This document shows positions 1 through 10,486 of a stretch of DNA of 64,000 nucleotides, piece after piece. The notes beneath the pieces were generated by a model. The model searched no databases and was not told where the DNA came from. It saw nothing but the letters and a program-made list of their open reading frames with translations. Every line of letters starts with the position of its first letter. Positions within the stretch are counted from its first letter, which is position 1. The position numbers and the translations under genes are program-made. The stretch lies in assembly GCF_003473485.1 (NCBI RefSeq), contig NC_053043.1, forward strand, positions 41,268,576-41,332,575, given 5' to 3'. This stretch comes from Medicago truncatula (taxonomy: Eukaryota > Streptophyta > Magnoliopsida > Fabales > Fabaceae).

Positions 1-19
1 CCTAATATGCACCCATATA

Positions 20-726
20 GGGAGCCCCTAATATGCACCTTTCAAAAATAGGTCCAATCATGAACCTTTTAGTTCAACTTGCTGTACTAGGTAATGCAAC
101 CGGTTGATCAAATAATAAAATTAAAATAGAAAAATGCTACCCTTTTTCTTTGCTTGTTACAAGAGAATGCCCTTTACTGTGCCTCTATTTCCATGGTCAC
201 CATCCCTTTGTAATTCCCCAACACGCACACATTTTTAATTTGCAAGTTAAAGTGAAGTAAGGAATGCAATGGAAATAGTGCTACATGGTAAGGAATAGTG
301 TAGTATAACAAATGGGTATTAACAGTTTCTTCAAATTAGATCGGATTTCTTCAAAAAAGGGTATTGACAGTTTATTGTTTTCAACATGTTTGATTTAAGA
401 ACTTGTAAGTTTTAATTAGATATTTACCAAGTTTTCAGTTTTTTCAGTTTTTTGGGAGAGCAAAGAAACTAGATAATATATAATTAATATGTTGCATATT
501 ATTAATTAATTAATAGTTATTAAACATAGAAACAGGTTCATCACAATCAAGAAAGAAAGGTACTTCGACTGAGGATTACATGAAGATGATATATCACGTG
601 GAGAAGAAGCAGATAAAAAGAGTATAGCGAAAAAAAATAAAAAAAAATTGTAACAGGCTATAGCAGGTTAAGTTGGAGAGGTCCATGTTTGAACCTTTAA
701 AAAAGAGGTCCATATTAGAGGGACCC
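20..726. mobile_element. Non-autonomous TIR DNA transposon
   Basis: The left end (GGGAGCCCCTAATATGCACC) matches the reverse complement of the right end (GGGTCCCTCTAATATGGACC) and the similarity runs imperfectly for about 75 bp inward. No coding capacity is seen inside. The flanks are ATATA-rich on both sides, so a short target duplication such as ATA or ATATA is possible but not provable. A partial duplicate of the left end occupies bases 1-14. The superfamily is not assigned. Confidence 0.6.
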
Positions 727-1002
727 ATATATATATATATATATATTTGTTTTTATGTCATTGTTTTTATTTTCATTTCCTATTTCCATATTGAAAATGT
801 GTTTAGTTTAAGCATTTCTTTGAAAATTAATAAATACTTTATATATAAATTTATTAAAAAATATTAAAACGTACTATTTGGTATGCAATATAAGCTTAGT
901 TTTATTATTGGATCATTTAATTTAATAAAAGTAATTTGAAACAAAATGGTGTATGCAATTTAGTGACATTATTTTGAATAAATATGTTTGTGGTTTGTCC
1001 TC

Positions 1003-1115
1003 GTGAGCATAGCTCGGTTGGCTAGGTCAATGTATTGTTATATGCAGGGGCTAAAGTTCAAACCCTAGACACCCCCCTTATTCACTATAAAAAGTGAAAT
1101 TTTAGCAACTAGGCT
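1003..1115 (+). repeat. tRNA-like SINE-type dispersed repeat
   Basis: It starts GTGAGCATAGCTCGGTTGG, which resembles a tRNA A box, and about 40 bases later has GTTCAAACCCTAG, which resembles a B box. It cannot fold as an intact tRNA. A related copy lies at 58795-58905, and related A/B-box pieces are seen near 30350 and 49800. This fits a tRNA-derived SINE or an element carrying a tRNA-like end, common in legume spacers. Confidence 0.5.
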
Positions 1116-1258
1116 AGTTGACAAAATAAAAAAAAAGTTGTGGTTTCTCTAAGTATGTTAACTTTTTAATTTTTTGACGGAATCAACTTCGTTTATGTTT
1201 TTTTTGTGTGTGTCTCAATTTGTTCTTCCGAATTTATTTTATATATTTTTTAATTTAG

Positions 1259-1423
1259 GAGGATGATGCTCCAATTGTGATGGACGTGAAAGATCATAAG
1301 AGAGATGTTTATGGCCTTATTAAATCTGCTCAACAGCTCAGGATGCCAGATGTGGGATCTGTCATGATAAAACAAGATGAAGGCGAGGAAACTGCTGGAG
1401 CATTGCCTGATAAAACAAGATGA
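1259..1423 (+). pseudogene. Exon-like fragment, unknown protein
   Basis: A plausible splice acceptor (TTTTTAATTTAG) is followed by an open frame of 54 residues beginning EDDAPIVMDVKDHKRDVYGL and ending at TGA. The frame looks coding but I do not recognise it, and no matching upstream exons were found nearby. A block GATAAAACAAGATGAAGGCG occurs twice (about 1367 and 1410), so the end has been locally duplicated. It may be the last exon of a lost gene or a captured fragment. Confidence 0.3.
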
Positions 1424-1429
1424 AGGCGA

Positions 1430-2879
1430 TTTGTAATTTTCCTCATCCATTAAATAGTTTTTCAACTAGTCTTAGTTGTTTATCTTTAGCGATAGAAACT
1501 CTCACATATCATTTCCATTACGTTTTGGTTGTTTCCCATAGTAAGACCGAATTTGATTTCCATTACAATTAAACTCTTGTGTTTTAACATATCTTCTATA
1601 TAATTTGATCAAACACACTCAAAAAGAATGTCCATACAGTACTCAAAATCATGTTTTGAAACCTCATTGTAAGACCAAGCAAATTGCTTCATTGATATTT
1701 CTTTTGTCTTTTGTCAAAAGCTTCAAAATAATCTCCTCATCATTTGTACCATATAACTATATTTTATGCATACACCAATGAATTTCTCGCTTTTTCATTT
1801 TACATGTACTTATCTTCATGCTTGTGCTTCTTTGGTCCTCCTCTCAATTTTTTTCCTTTTCATTTTTAAATGATTTTGGAAACTCCTAATTAATTCTAAG
1901 GGATTTTTTAGTGACAGAGACGTGTAAGGTGGTGTTCTCTTGAAGATTACCAATATTATTGTCAACCGACTCAAGTTCATCATTTTTCTCACTAGAGGGA
2001 CTTGATTGATTACCTATGTAAGATGTAACTGTATAATTAACTAGACTAAGCTCCCATACTTAAAGAAACATTAGTAAATCAAGGTGACTATAGAAATATA
2101 TGCAGATGTATGACTTACGATCTGTTGACACATAAGTCAGAAGACTTACACAAAATCTCAACCATTAAATTTAATTAATCCAATGGTTTACAATATTCCA
2201 TCTGTAAAATTAGAAAAATTACTAACTAAGGTATGTGACTTCTCTTAGTTCTTCTTTCAATATGTTTTTCTCAAACTGCAAAGTTAAGTGTTGTTTGTGC
2301 AACGACGACGAAAAGTGTTGCAACCTGTTTGAGATCATGACCGTTGTAATACCATACAAAATACCAATGGTCAATTGCAAGTGACAACCCAAAATAAAAA
2401 ACGAGGGATCCGAGTCTTTGTGCAAGTTTCGTGACAATGCCAAACAACATGTGTTGTGCAATGTTCTACTCAGTTTTTTTCCCCTCTTCCATTCTATCCC
2501 TTTCTTCTCCGTTAAGCAGCAACCATCTGCCACCCATTAAACAGAACTGACCGTTCAGATTCTCCAAGCATAAAAAATACTTAATTGATACTAGTTTGTA
2601 TACTATACACTTTTTAGAAAAAAAATACCATCGATAAAAATTTAGAAATTTGACTCTAATTGCCGTCGTTTAAATTTAGAGATTTGACACGTGTACACGG
2701 GGATTGCGTGCACTAATTTGATTTCTTCAAAAGTGGCACTAATGCTCCATCAAATTCATCTCTAGTAGGCATAATAGGTTAAAATGTCTATATATCCAAT
2801 TCATATACATTATGACCTTAATCAACCAGCGTTTTGCTTGCCAACATCTATACCCTTCATTGTCAAAATAAGTTGAGCA
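1430..2879. other. AT-rich spacer, no gene seen
   Basis: I find no supported gene here. The open frame at 2222-2533 on the minus strand has no recognisable domain, splice context or paralogue and is treated as chance. Confidence 0.6.
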
Positions 2880-3227
2880 GGGGCGAAGTCAGGAATTTTT
2901 TTTCCAGGTGGACCATCAAAATAAACTAATATATATATATGATTTATGTTTTAATAAGCATCAATCGGCACAAAGTTGACCATAAATAAAAAATTAAATT
3001 ACATACCTTAAAATTTCAAAATAATTATCAATGCATGTTGAGTGACTTAAAAATATGATAGTAACGCTTAGTCGCTTACTCAGATGGAGAAGAGGGTGAA
3101 ACACAAGGTAATTTTATTTAAACGTCTAGGAAGTTTTAGTAATTTCCCATATAAAAAATTAGAACTTTTTGTGGTGGGGTGAGGCGCTGCCCACCCAAGC
3201 TCTAATGTGGCTCCACCATTGAGTAGG
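2880..3227. mobile_element. Possible hAT-like MITE
   Basis: The left end CAGGGGCGAAGTCAGGAA resembles the reverse complement of the right end (TGGTGGAGCCACATTAG), the CAGGGGCGGAGCCA-type terminus common in plant hAT-like MITEs. The interior is non-coding. TTGAG flanks both ends, but an 8-bp duplication cannot be shown. Confidence 0.4.
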
Positions 3228-3249
3228 GGTGTTCACGGGTTGGTTAGGT

Positions 3250-5425
3250 CGGTTTTGGTCAAACTCGCTATTTCATACGATACAAATTGGAAGACCAATT
3301 TTCAATTCTACAAATGATCTTCTTCACCAAAGGTTGACACTGAATAACATATAATTTTTTGGAGGACAAGGGGACCCTAAGGTACCTAAAAGGAAGCGCA
3401 CCTTTGATGAGGTTAAACTTAGTGACAATAGTATCTTGAACGCTCGTGGATACACCTCCCAAATAAATTGAGCTCTTAGCTTGATTAGCTTTAAGGCCAG
3501 AAGCAGCACTAAACAAGCTAAAAGCTTCAAAAAGCTGAGAGACAGAATCCACATCACCTCTAGAAAACAGCAGCAAATCATCAGCAAAACACACATGAAT
3601 TAAATTCAACCTTTTACATCTTGGGTGGAAGTGGAAAGCAACATTTTTCCTAAGCTGTAAAAGGCATCTGTTAAGATATTCCATACATATCACATAGAGA
3701 TATGGAGAGATAGGTCTCCTTGTCTAAGACCCTTCTTGGCAGCAAAAGGTCTAGTCAAATCTCCATTAACATTGTATGTATAGGAGGTAGTAGTAAGACA
3801 AGCCATCGCCTAATTTACAAACTTGCATGGAAAACCCATCTCAAGCATTAAATAGTTTATAAACGGTCATTCAACTGAATAATAAGCCTTCTGAAGATCA
3901 ATTTTCACCATGCACCTTGGAGAAATCCCTTTCCTACTATAACTTTTGACTAGTTCATGGCTTAAAATAATATTGTCAAAAATCACCCTTCCTTTGACAA
4001 AAAGCATATTGATTTTCACTAACAACACTATTTAAGACTCCTTGCATTCAACTTGTTAGAATTTTGGAAATAATCTTATATATCACTGAACAACAGGCAA
4101 TGGGCCTAAAATTCTTAACTGATGTATCATTAGCTTCTTTGGGTAGCAAAGTCACATAAGTATAGTTGATAATATTAGGCATGAAACCAGTCTTAAAGAA
4201 TTCTAATATAGCATCAATGACACTATCACCAATAATGTTCCAAGAGCATTTAAAGAAACGAACACTGTAACCATCAATACCTGGAGCCTTAGAAGAATCC
4301 ATGGAGAATAACGCATTTTTGACCTCCATGGTTGTGAACTCTGAGCACAACAAGTCTTGCTGATGCTGAGATAACATAGGACCTCTCTTGACGATATTTT
4401 TGTCCACCATAGGTAACGAATCAACAGAACTACCCATCAATTTTAAATAGAACCCTCTAATCTCCTCCTTGATGAGGTTATGCTTGTCAATTTTGGTGCC
4501 ATCTTCTGTTATGAGGAACTTAATGATATTCTGACATCTTCTTTCCTTTGCAAAGGCATGGAAAAATTTTGTGTTGAGTCCCCAAGCTGAATCCAATTAG
4601 CTCTAGATTTCTAGATCCATATCTGCTCCTCTATAGTACTCCACTTTTTAAGAGAGGACAAACAAACTTTTTCAGCTTCAATGAGATCAAGATTCATCGG
4701 ATCTGAACTAAGCTGCCTTTGGACATCAACTAAAGCAGTTCTAGCATCTTCAACTTTTTTGGTAGTACCTTGAAAATGTGTAGAATTTAACTCTTTTAGA
4801 TCTTTTTTCAAGGCTTTCAACTTGAACCATATATTAGTCAAGAGATTAGTATGCAAATTCTGACCCTATTTCTCCTGTATCAACGAAGGAAAAAAGATGA
4901 TGGTCAGTCAATACATTAATAAATAGGAAAGGAGTATTCTTTGGAGAAGCAGGACAAGACATATCCATACATATAGGACAGTGATCAGATACTCCTTTAG
5001 GAAGAACTTCACCCAGTGCATTGTTGAACCTTTGCAGCCAACTAGTGTTAGCAATAAATCTGTCTATCTTATAATAGATTCTATCTCCACTAGCTTGGTT
5101 ATTACACCATGTATAATGATCTCCGATTGTTCTCACTTCCGATAGCTTATTATGGAGCAGACATTCGGAAAAATCTTGAATATCATGTTCAGTCACTGGA
5201 TTACCATTAAGCCTATCATCAACCGTCAACACATTATTAAAGTTCCAAGGTATTAAAAGCATACACAGCTACAAAATTGAAACACTTATTTGAAGTTAGA
5301 TTAACAACTTCACAATGAATGGCTTGAGCACTAGAAGCAACAGGTTTGAGATCCAATACATTTGGATTCCAAGAGACCCAAATTCTTCCATTAGAGGCAC
5401 TATCATAATTATTAAGCATTGACCA
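3250..5425 (-). mobile_element. LINE fragment (endonuclease + RT)
   Basis: Read on the minus strand from 5419 down, the frames give part of an exonuclease-endonuclease-phosphatase domain (ending ...VSDHCPI), a linker, then an L1-type reverse transcriptase with APGIDGYSVRFFK, NFRPIACCSVIYKIISKIL and the catalytic FADDLLLF box near 3590. Successive pieces shift frame (5237-5419, 4846-5262, 4611-4856, 4048-4596, 3268-3693), so it is dead. The endonuclease N-terminus, the RNase H/zinc-finger tail and a poly(A) are missing, so both ends are truncated. It directly abuts the broken TIR exon at 5426 in the same orientation. Confidence 0.85.
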
Positions 5426-6809
5426 TAGCTAAATTGACCATAGCTCTTGTCCATCTCTCAACCTTACACGGATAATGTTTAAATTTATTTCTGTGTGAAA
5501 CAAAGGCATTCTGGTACACACCATTCTCTTTTCGTACATGAGATGGATCAATATCATAAAAAACAGGGAAAACTATTCGTTGCAAATCGTTACATCTTTC
5601 AACAATGGTAGCCATTTCTTCCAAACACCATGTTGACTCAGCATATCTTTCTGAGAAGACAACAATAGAAATCCGTGAATTTGTAATTGCTTGTCGATGT
5701 TGCGTTGAAAAGCATTCTCCTTTCTCTAGCCTTTTATCATCCTTGAAGGCGAAAACACCCTTTCTAGTTAGATGAGCATAAAGATGATCAACAAAAGTGT
5801 TACGGGTGTCAGCGCCTCTGAAACTGATAAACACATCGTATTTATAGCCATGCACTCCACTGGAATCAATGGAAGGACCAGAAAAAGTTGTACCTCGCTG
5901 GCCAGAATTGGAAAACGAAAAACGACCCAGCAGAGCCCGAAATGGTTGCAGGAGCAAGGACCTCCATGAGAACAACATGTCTGTTGTATATGAAATGAAC
6001 ATACATCTCATCAAATCAAATAATAATAAAAATGATATCCTAGGTTTGATAGATGGTATTTCCCTAGGACATGAGCAGAAAGAGAAACCTAGGATATTCA
6101 ATAAAAAAAATTACTCACTCTGTCCTTAATTATAAGATTATTTACAAAAAATTGTTTGTCTCTAGGACATGAGCAGAAAGAGAAACCTAGGGTACATTTG
6201 ATTAGCGAAAACTTGACTGAACAACTTCGGTTGCAATGTGTTTGATTGTAAAACTGTTCCAGGGACAAAACAAACTATGGGGCAAGAGACACGACAAAAA
6301 TTGAAATTTTTGTCCCTCGCTGAACAACAACACAACTTTCTGTCCCACAGTGGGACTCCCACTTGCCTTATGCCAAAATAGTCTTTTGTCCAACAAATAT
6401 CGTACAAGACAATTGTTCAACACCATAAAAGTTTGTCATGTGTTGTTATGTCTCATGTTGTGTTATCCTGCCTAATACTTACTTTTTAGCATATCAAACA
6501 CAAATTAAGACTATATACAAATTTCTAAATGTATTTATTCCACTTTTTTTAATACACTCCTAATTAATGCTATTAATTTGTAATATAAAAAATAACATCG
6601 AATGTATTTATATACAAATGATAAATTGCAACAGTCACATATTTAAGATAAGAGGATATATTACTCAGACAACTTTTCTAACTATCCGTGATTTTTGCCG
6701 TGAATTTTGTTAATGCTGTAAAAATGGACTGACAGAATATTATGAATCATATACAAATAGAGAAAATTTTATCTTTAAAAATTTCTGAAAATTTGGAGTT
6801 TGAATCCAT
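5426..6809 (-). pseudogene. TNL copy 1: TIR-only stub
   Basis: The TIR exon can start at ATG 5978 (MLFSWRS...) or at a splice acceptor just upstream of it. It carries a good TIR domain: YKYDVFISFRGADTRNTF, FKDDKRLEKGE, the conserved WCLEEM block whose second Glu corresponds to the TIR NADase glutamate, and FPVFYDIDPSHVRK. The frame leaves the paralogue after ERWTRAMVNL, where LINE sequence begins; no NBS or LRR exon follows. The remnant of the small upstream exon lies at 6785-6809 and still encodes MDSNSKFS, but its donor GT has become AA. Expression as a TIR-only protein cannot be excluded, but it reads as a truncated pseudogene. Confidence 0.8.
6063..6192. repeat. Local direct duplication flanking Stowaway remnant
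   Basis: A block of about 30 bp (CTAGGACATGAGCAGAAAGA onward) occurs at about 6063 and again at about 6163. Between them is the left end of a Stowaway-like MITE (CTCTGTCCTTAATTATAAG). The homologous place upstream of TNL copy 2 carries the full MITE, so copy 1 has lost most of it. Confidence 0.55.
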
Positions 6810-7238
6810 CTTATCTGAATTCCACTTTTTTTTTTTTTTTTGAAGAACGGTTCTTCTAACTATTCTGGGAGGATGAATTGTGTTTATGAGAAAGAAAGAA
6901 GCATTTATTGTGTTGGATGAATGAAGAAAAATGAATATAATGCAAAATACAGATTATTATTGTAAGAAGGTAAGTCAAAAATGTGGGTTCCACATCACAT
7001 GCATGATGCATACCTTAGTAGCAGTATCCTTGCTTCATTCATCGAAGAAGAGACGAGGAAATTATGATGATGATGATGATGAAGAAGAAAAGAAGGAAAA
7101 CGCGTAAGTGTATAATAATCAGTTTGACTTTGTTGTAAAGTGGATAAGGAGGAGACTTCAGAGTTAACAGTGCTAACAAATGTTAAGGCTCTCTGTTTGT
7201 GTTAAAAATAGAGAATACTGATGGTAAGCTTATTTATA

Positions 7239-7385
7239 GAGCAATGATATTTTTACATCCATGATAACTTTAGTGACAACCTTGGAGAGAGAAAAATAAA
7301 GAGAGATGATAAGACCATCATGTGAGTATGAGAGAGAAAGTTGTACCAAAATTGTCACAAAATGGTTGTACAAATATCATTTCTC
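7239..7385. mobile_element. Mutator-type MITE with 9-bp TSD
   Basis: The ends GAGCAATGATATTT and, inverted, GAGAAATGATATTT are flanked on both sides by TTATTTATA (7230-7238 and 7386-7394), a perfect 9-bp target duplication typical of Mutator-like elements. It lies in the flank upstream of TNL copy 1. The homologous flank of copy 2 near 15820 has no insertion. A family member sits at 39724-39907. Confidence 0.85.
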
Positions 7386-7467
7386 TTATTTATAACAGAC
7401 AGCGGATAAATTAATCGATCAAGTTTTATTTTGAGAGGTAAAATTAACTGTTGAATTAATAAAATTA

Positions 7468-8800
7468 GGGGGTGTGTTGGATTGAGATTTTAAAAGACTG
7501 TTTTGATAGAAAAAATCTTGAAGATTTTAAAAGACTTCGTTCGTTGGATTGTATTGATTTTGTGAGATTTTAAAAGACTTTTTTTAAAAGACTTTTTACA
7601 ATCAAAATTCTTTGCAAAATTTTAATGGATTCATGATATAAATTTTAAAGGATTTTAATGGATTTTTAAGATTTTAAAAGGGTTAATAAATTTAAAGATA
7701 CAATACAGTATAATATTATTAGATGTATAAATCAGTTGCCAAAAAATCTCAAAAACAAAAGTACAATTATAAATTAACCGGAAAAAAAAATATTGAATCA
7801 ATGAGTGTATAGACTATTAGATAATATTTCTTAAAAAAAAAAGACTATTAGATAATATACTACTGGCATGTTGATTAATCTTAAAATTTCTGGACATATG
7901 ATATCAAAATAAATAGACCTTGGAGTTTGCTCCTCCAGAGGTCTCAGGTTCGATTCCCTCTGGCACCAATTTCGGTGGGCTAAGTCCATACAGAGCTTGC
8001 TCTGGCTTTAAACGGGGCCCCCGCAAGTGGGCGGTGGGATTGGTCCCCTCGGATTAGTCGATTCTTGAATCGGATACCGAGTTTTCAAAAAAAAAAAAAA
8101 AAAAGACCTAAAAATAAGTTATGTTAGTTTATTGATTATAATAATTTGATTGAAAAATGCATGTTACAAGTAGAAAAATTATTATAATACCAATGAACGT
8201 AAAGTTGTGATTTTTATAATAATTTGATATATAGGTAGATGATAAATTAATCACAAGATTATACAATACGTTCTTTTTTTAATGAACGTAAAAGTTATGT
8301 TAAGAAAAAAAGAATTTACCATTGAGATTTTTAATGATGATTTGATATATATCGTTAATTTATAATTTGTAAAAATCTTATTGTAAATTCTTTTCTGATC
8401 ACTAATTTCTCGTGAGATTTTTAATCATTGTTACAGTAGAACATAAAAGAATTTGGAAGAAACGTAAAAAAAAAAAAAAAAAAATTGGAAGAGTATTACA
8501 AAATCTCAAGAGTTTGTGTGAGATTGTTGGAAGAGTGTATTTTAACTAAAAAGTCTCACACAATCCATTACACAAATGAATCCATTAAAATCCGTCTAAT
8601 TTTCAATACCACGAAACATTTTATAAGTTCTTATAAATCTTAATTGAATACCAACGGATTTTGATGTCTTGAAAAAAAAAGTCTTAATTGTCTTGATTGA
8701 ATACCACAAGATTTATTTAGATTCCATAAAAGTCTTGATTCAATACCTCAAGATTTTCTTTTCATAAAAAAGTCTATTAAAATCCTTTGAATACACCCCC
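7468..8800. mobile_element. PIF/Harbinger-type non-autonomous element
   Basis: The 1333-bp element starts GGGGGTGTGTTGGATTGAGA and ends with the inverted version (AATACACCCCC), flanked by TTA on both sides (7465-7467 and 8801-8803). The TTA duplication and the termini fit PIF/Harbinger. Inside are AT-rich repeated motifs (GATTTTAAAAGACTT) and a nested SINE-like insert; no transposase is seen. The homologous copy 2 flank near 15898 reads straight through (AAAATTAGTG), an empty site. Confidence 0.85.
7913..8104 (+). mobile_element. Nested SINE-like element with poly(A)
   Basis: It contains a B-box-like GGTTCGATTCC, a GC-rich body (GGGCCCCCGCAAGTGGGCGG) unlike its surroundings, and ends in a run of about 18 A. 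AGACCT flanks both sides as a possible short duplication. It lies inside the Harbinger-type element, so it inserted later. A 5' truncation is likely, as no clear A box is present. Confidence 0.6.
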
Positions 8801-9011
8801 TTAGTGTTTGTTTGGTAAGATTTACATGGGTATCAACTTTTTTAATCAAATGAACTTTTATATGCTCAAAAATGGGTTTTTGACGAACAAACCCTACAAG
8901 TATGGGTTTTTGACAAACAAACCCTACAAGTATCCGTAAAAAAAAAAAATGCTAAAAGTAGTTAATTTTAATTTCCTCAAAATTGGGTTTTTGCTCAAAA
9001 ATGGATTTTTG

Positions 9012-9222
9012 ACATGGCACCCACAATGGTCGACACGTGGCACTTCACTTAAGTGATATGAGTGCCACGTCAGCGAAGACTAAGTCAAAAGTGGCCTTGG
9101 GGGGCCAAAACTGCCAAAGATCCAATACATAGGGGGCTGTTTTGTATTTTAATTTGTTAGGGGGTCAAAATCGCAACTTTTGAAAAGATAGGGGCCAAAA
9201 GTGCAATTAAGGCAATTTTTAT
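9012..9222. mobile_element. Half of a fold-back MITE (left arm lost)
   Basis: This matches the right half of the complete fold-back element at 16344-16685, from GACATGGCACCCACAATGG to GGCCAAAAGTGCAATTAAGG. The left arm is absent. The two copies occupy equivalent positions in the duplicated TNL flanks, so the element predates the duplication and one copy lost an arm. Confidence 0.75.
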
Positions 9223-9691
9223 TATATTTACTTCAATAAGTTATTTTACTCCTTTTGTTAAAATAGAATGAATTATCAATTGTCCTATAAGTACAGTTCA
9301 GTAAGGGTAACAGAATAAAAGGAAATGTTCTACAAACCAAGCAACATATAAGACAAGCAGAAGAATCCAAAAGCAAAAAGGTTATTCACAGACTTTAGTT
9401 TGAAGATTAAATATGATCATGGAATGGATGCTAACATGCAACATCATTTCATGAAATTAGCAGCAAGTTGACTACAAATTTTTGTTTTGGTAACTAGCCT
9501 GAAACTACAAAAATCAATCTCAAATTGATTGTATATCTTACTTTCCAGTCAAAATTTATGTAGAGGTTACAGAAATATTGACAAATCTTGTGTTGAAAAG
9601 GAGATCAACACAATGCAGGTGTCTAATGAGAAGAGAGGGATATATGTACAACTTGGAACACCAAAATATGATTAATTAGTAGGGTTTTTTT

Positions 9692-10450
9692 TTAATGCAA
9701 ATCATCATCTATGTATGTGTTGAGTCCCATATCTGAGAGATGATTTTGTTTCACATTCACTTCCCTATTCTCATTTTCCTGTTCCTCCGTAACATGCCAG
9801 TTATAACGAAGTTTGATTTTAGGTTTTATCTCTACCTCAGTTTCATACCAGTTATAAGGAAGCTGGAGGTCAGGACTGCTGCTGCTGCTACTTTCATGTA
9901 CATGATCCAAGTGAAGATAGCGTTGATGTCGAACATCATCTATCCCCAACTCGGATGAGATAGAGATATCATGCTCGAGTACCTTGCATAATCCCCATCT
10001 TTTTATCTCCAGATAAGGGCAAGCTTTAAATGTGATATGTGCTCCTGTTGTTACAAAATGGCAGTGGGGTCTAGAGATATAGATTAGCCAGAGATGCTCT
10101 GAATTTGAGCCATCAACTATGTTCAGGTCAAACCGAAGCGGTATATCGAAAGTTTCTTCCATATGTTCACTTTCAAAAGAAAGATAAAGAGGATATGTAA
10201 GCTGAGAGGAAAATGAACGAAGTGAAAAACCAGACGTAGTTGAACCACAGTTTTCCACAAATGCCACACAAAAGGCAAAGCCGAGCCAGTTGTCAAACTC
10301 ATTTGTAAAGTCTGATATCTTTATTATTGAATTTCCCGTAAATTGATGATTAAACCATTCTGGAATTTTCTCCCCAGGAACAACAATGTCAAAACCACAC
10401 CGGAAATGATGAGGATTCTGCAGAAGATGAAAATAACACAAATTTATCAG

Positions 10451-10486
<36 letters not shown>

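Noticed and set aside
1003-1115. Possible tRNA gene
   Set aside because: A and B boxes are visible but no cloverleaf or acceptor stem can be formed; similar degenerate copies occur elsewhere, so it is a dispersed repeat.
2222-2533. 103-residue minus-strand frame
   Set aside because: It has no domain, paralogue or splice support; probably chance or transposon-derived.
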